Shown one piece after another: positions 6,303-6,454 of a stretch of DNA of 6,454 bases (the stretch's first letter is position 1; each line of letters starts with the position of its first letter). The stretch spans positions 1-6,454 of the forward strand of contig PULL01000003.1 in assembly GCA_003550945.1 (NCBI GenBank), in the 5' to 3' direction. Source of the stretch: Thioalkalivibrio sp. Its GTDB lineage: Bacteria; Pseudomonadota; Gammaproteobacteria; Ectothiorhodospirales; Ectothiorhodospiraceae. A program made the position numbers and the translations under genes. The notes below the pieces were generated by a model. The model was not told the origin of the DNA. It saw only the letters and a list, made by a program, of their open reading frames with translations, and made no database searches.

Positions 6303-6314
6303 GGACTATATTCC
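6303..6314 (+). promoter_or_regulatory. Imperfect dyad with -10-like core in the scpB downstream gap
   Basis: GGACTATATTCC is palindromic except for one symmetric pair, and contains TATATT (6307-6312, 5 of 6 to the -10 consensus). No strong -35 lies 17 bases upstream. It could be a promoter or operator for the gene starting at 6420, which would then have a leader of about 100 bases. The rest of the 178-base gap contains a direct repeat GGGCCGCG (6321-6328 and 6346-6353) and no clear terminator. Confidence 0.25.
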
Positions 6315-6419
6315 TCCGTTGGGCCGCGTGGTGCGGCTTTGCCACGGGCCGCGCCGGTTGCTCGTTGACCCGGATGGCCGGCACCCCTGATGGTGCGTGA
6401 TCCAGGAGATGTTCCAGGC

Positions 6420-6454
6420 ATGTCGGAAAAGATCTTCTCAATAAGCAAGCTGGC
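6420..6454 (+). CDS. Start of a further gene, possibly a MerR-family regulator (partial)
   Basis: Only 11 codons are visible, reading MSEKIFSISKL. The ATG at 6420 is preceded by AGGAG (6404-6408) at 11 bases, a little long but usable; an ATG at 6409 opens a frame that stops after 11 codons. The pattern of a short charged start then a hydrophobic-Ser-Ile-Ser-Lys-Leu segment resembles the first helix of MerR-type winged-helix regulators (the S/T-I-x-x-L-A start). The usual neighbour after scpB in many gammaproteobacteria, rluB, normally starts with a SEKLQKVLA-like S4 domain and fits less well. With so few residues this is only a guess at family; that a gene starts here is somewhat more secure. 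Confidence 0.45.
   Translation, partial: MSEKIFSISKL

Noticed and set aside
6321..6353. Possible terminator hairpin downstream of scpB
   Set aside because: The GC-rich sequence forms a direct repeat (GGGCCGCG twice) and only a poor inverted repeat, with no T-tract.
5330..6448. A 372-codon minus-strand open frame over scpA/scpB
   Set aside because: It is antisense to two unmistakable genes and has an Arg/Ala/Pro-biased composition; a codon-bias shadow.
1..6454. Mobile element, CRISPR array, tRNA/rRNA gene or defence system
   Set aside because: No transposase or integrase motifs, repeat-spacer pattern, cloverleaf or rRNA-like sequence was seen; all large genes are conserved housekeeping families.

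Overview
The window is an ordinary housekeeping stretch of a high-GC gammaproteobacterial chromosome. Sequence likeness and gene content (YciI and YciO close to their enterobacterial homologues, the long proteobacterial form of TrpRS, ScpA-ScpB, a YdgA-like DUF945 protein) suggest a Chromatiales/Ectothiorhodospiraceae-type organism such as a Thioalkalivibrio relative. That placement is inferred from recalled family features and not from a search.

Layout: the left arm (1-1043) is on the minus strand. It holds yciI (744-1043) followed by a parvulin-type peptidyl-prolyl isomerase lipoprotein (677 down to 1, cut by the window edge). A divergent intergenic region (1044-1225) carries candidate promoters for both directions. 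The right arm is on the plus strand: yciO (1226-1843), a membrane-anchored DUF945 protein with a probable TTG start (2057-3421), trpS (3458-4675), scpA (4746-5576) and scpB (5573-6241, overlapping scpA by ATGA). After a 178-base gap, the first 11 codons of another plus-strand gene (6420 onward) run off the end. They look most like a MerR-family regulator, but this is a weak call.

Functional links: trpS, scpA and scpB are closely spaced and probably co-transcribed, with DUF945 36 bases upstream. ScpA and ScpB are the kleisin and winged-helix partners of SMC in chromosome condensation and segregation; SMC is not in the window. TrpRS charges tRNA-Trp. YciO belongs to the Sua5/TsaC fold family. 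YciI is a small ferredoxin-like-fold protein. The parvulin acts in the periplasm.

I saw no mobile element, CRISPR array, tRNA or rRNA, phage gene or defence system. The most notable points are a four-cysteine motif in TrpRS that closely resembles the [4Fe-4S]-binding motif of Thermotoga TrpRS, the Asp at +2 of the parvulin lipoprotein, and the uncharacterised DUF945 protein placed just ahead of trpS-scpAB. Very long antisense open frames are explained by codon bias and are rejected.
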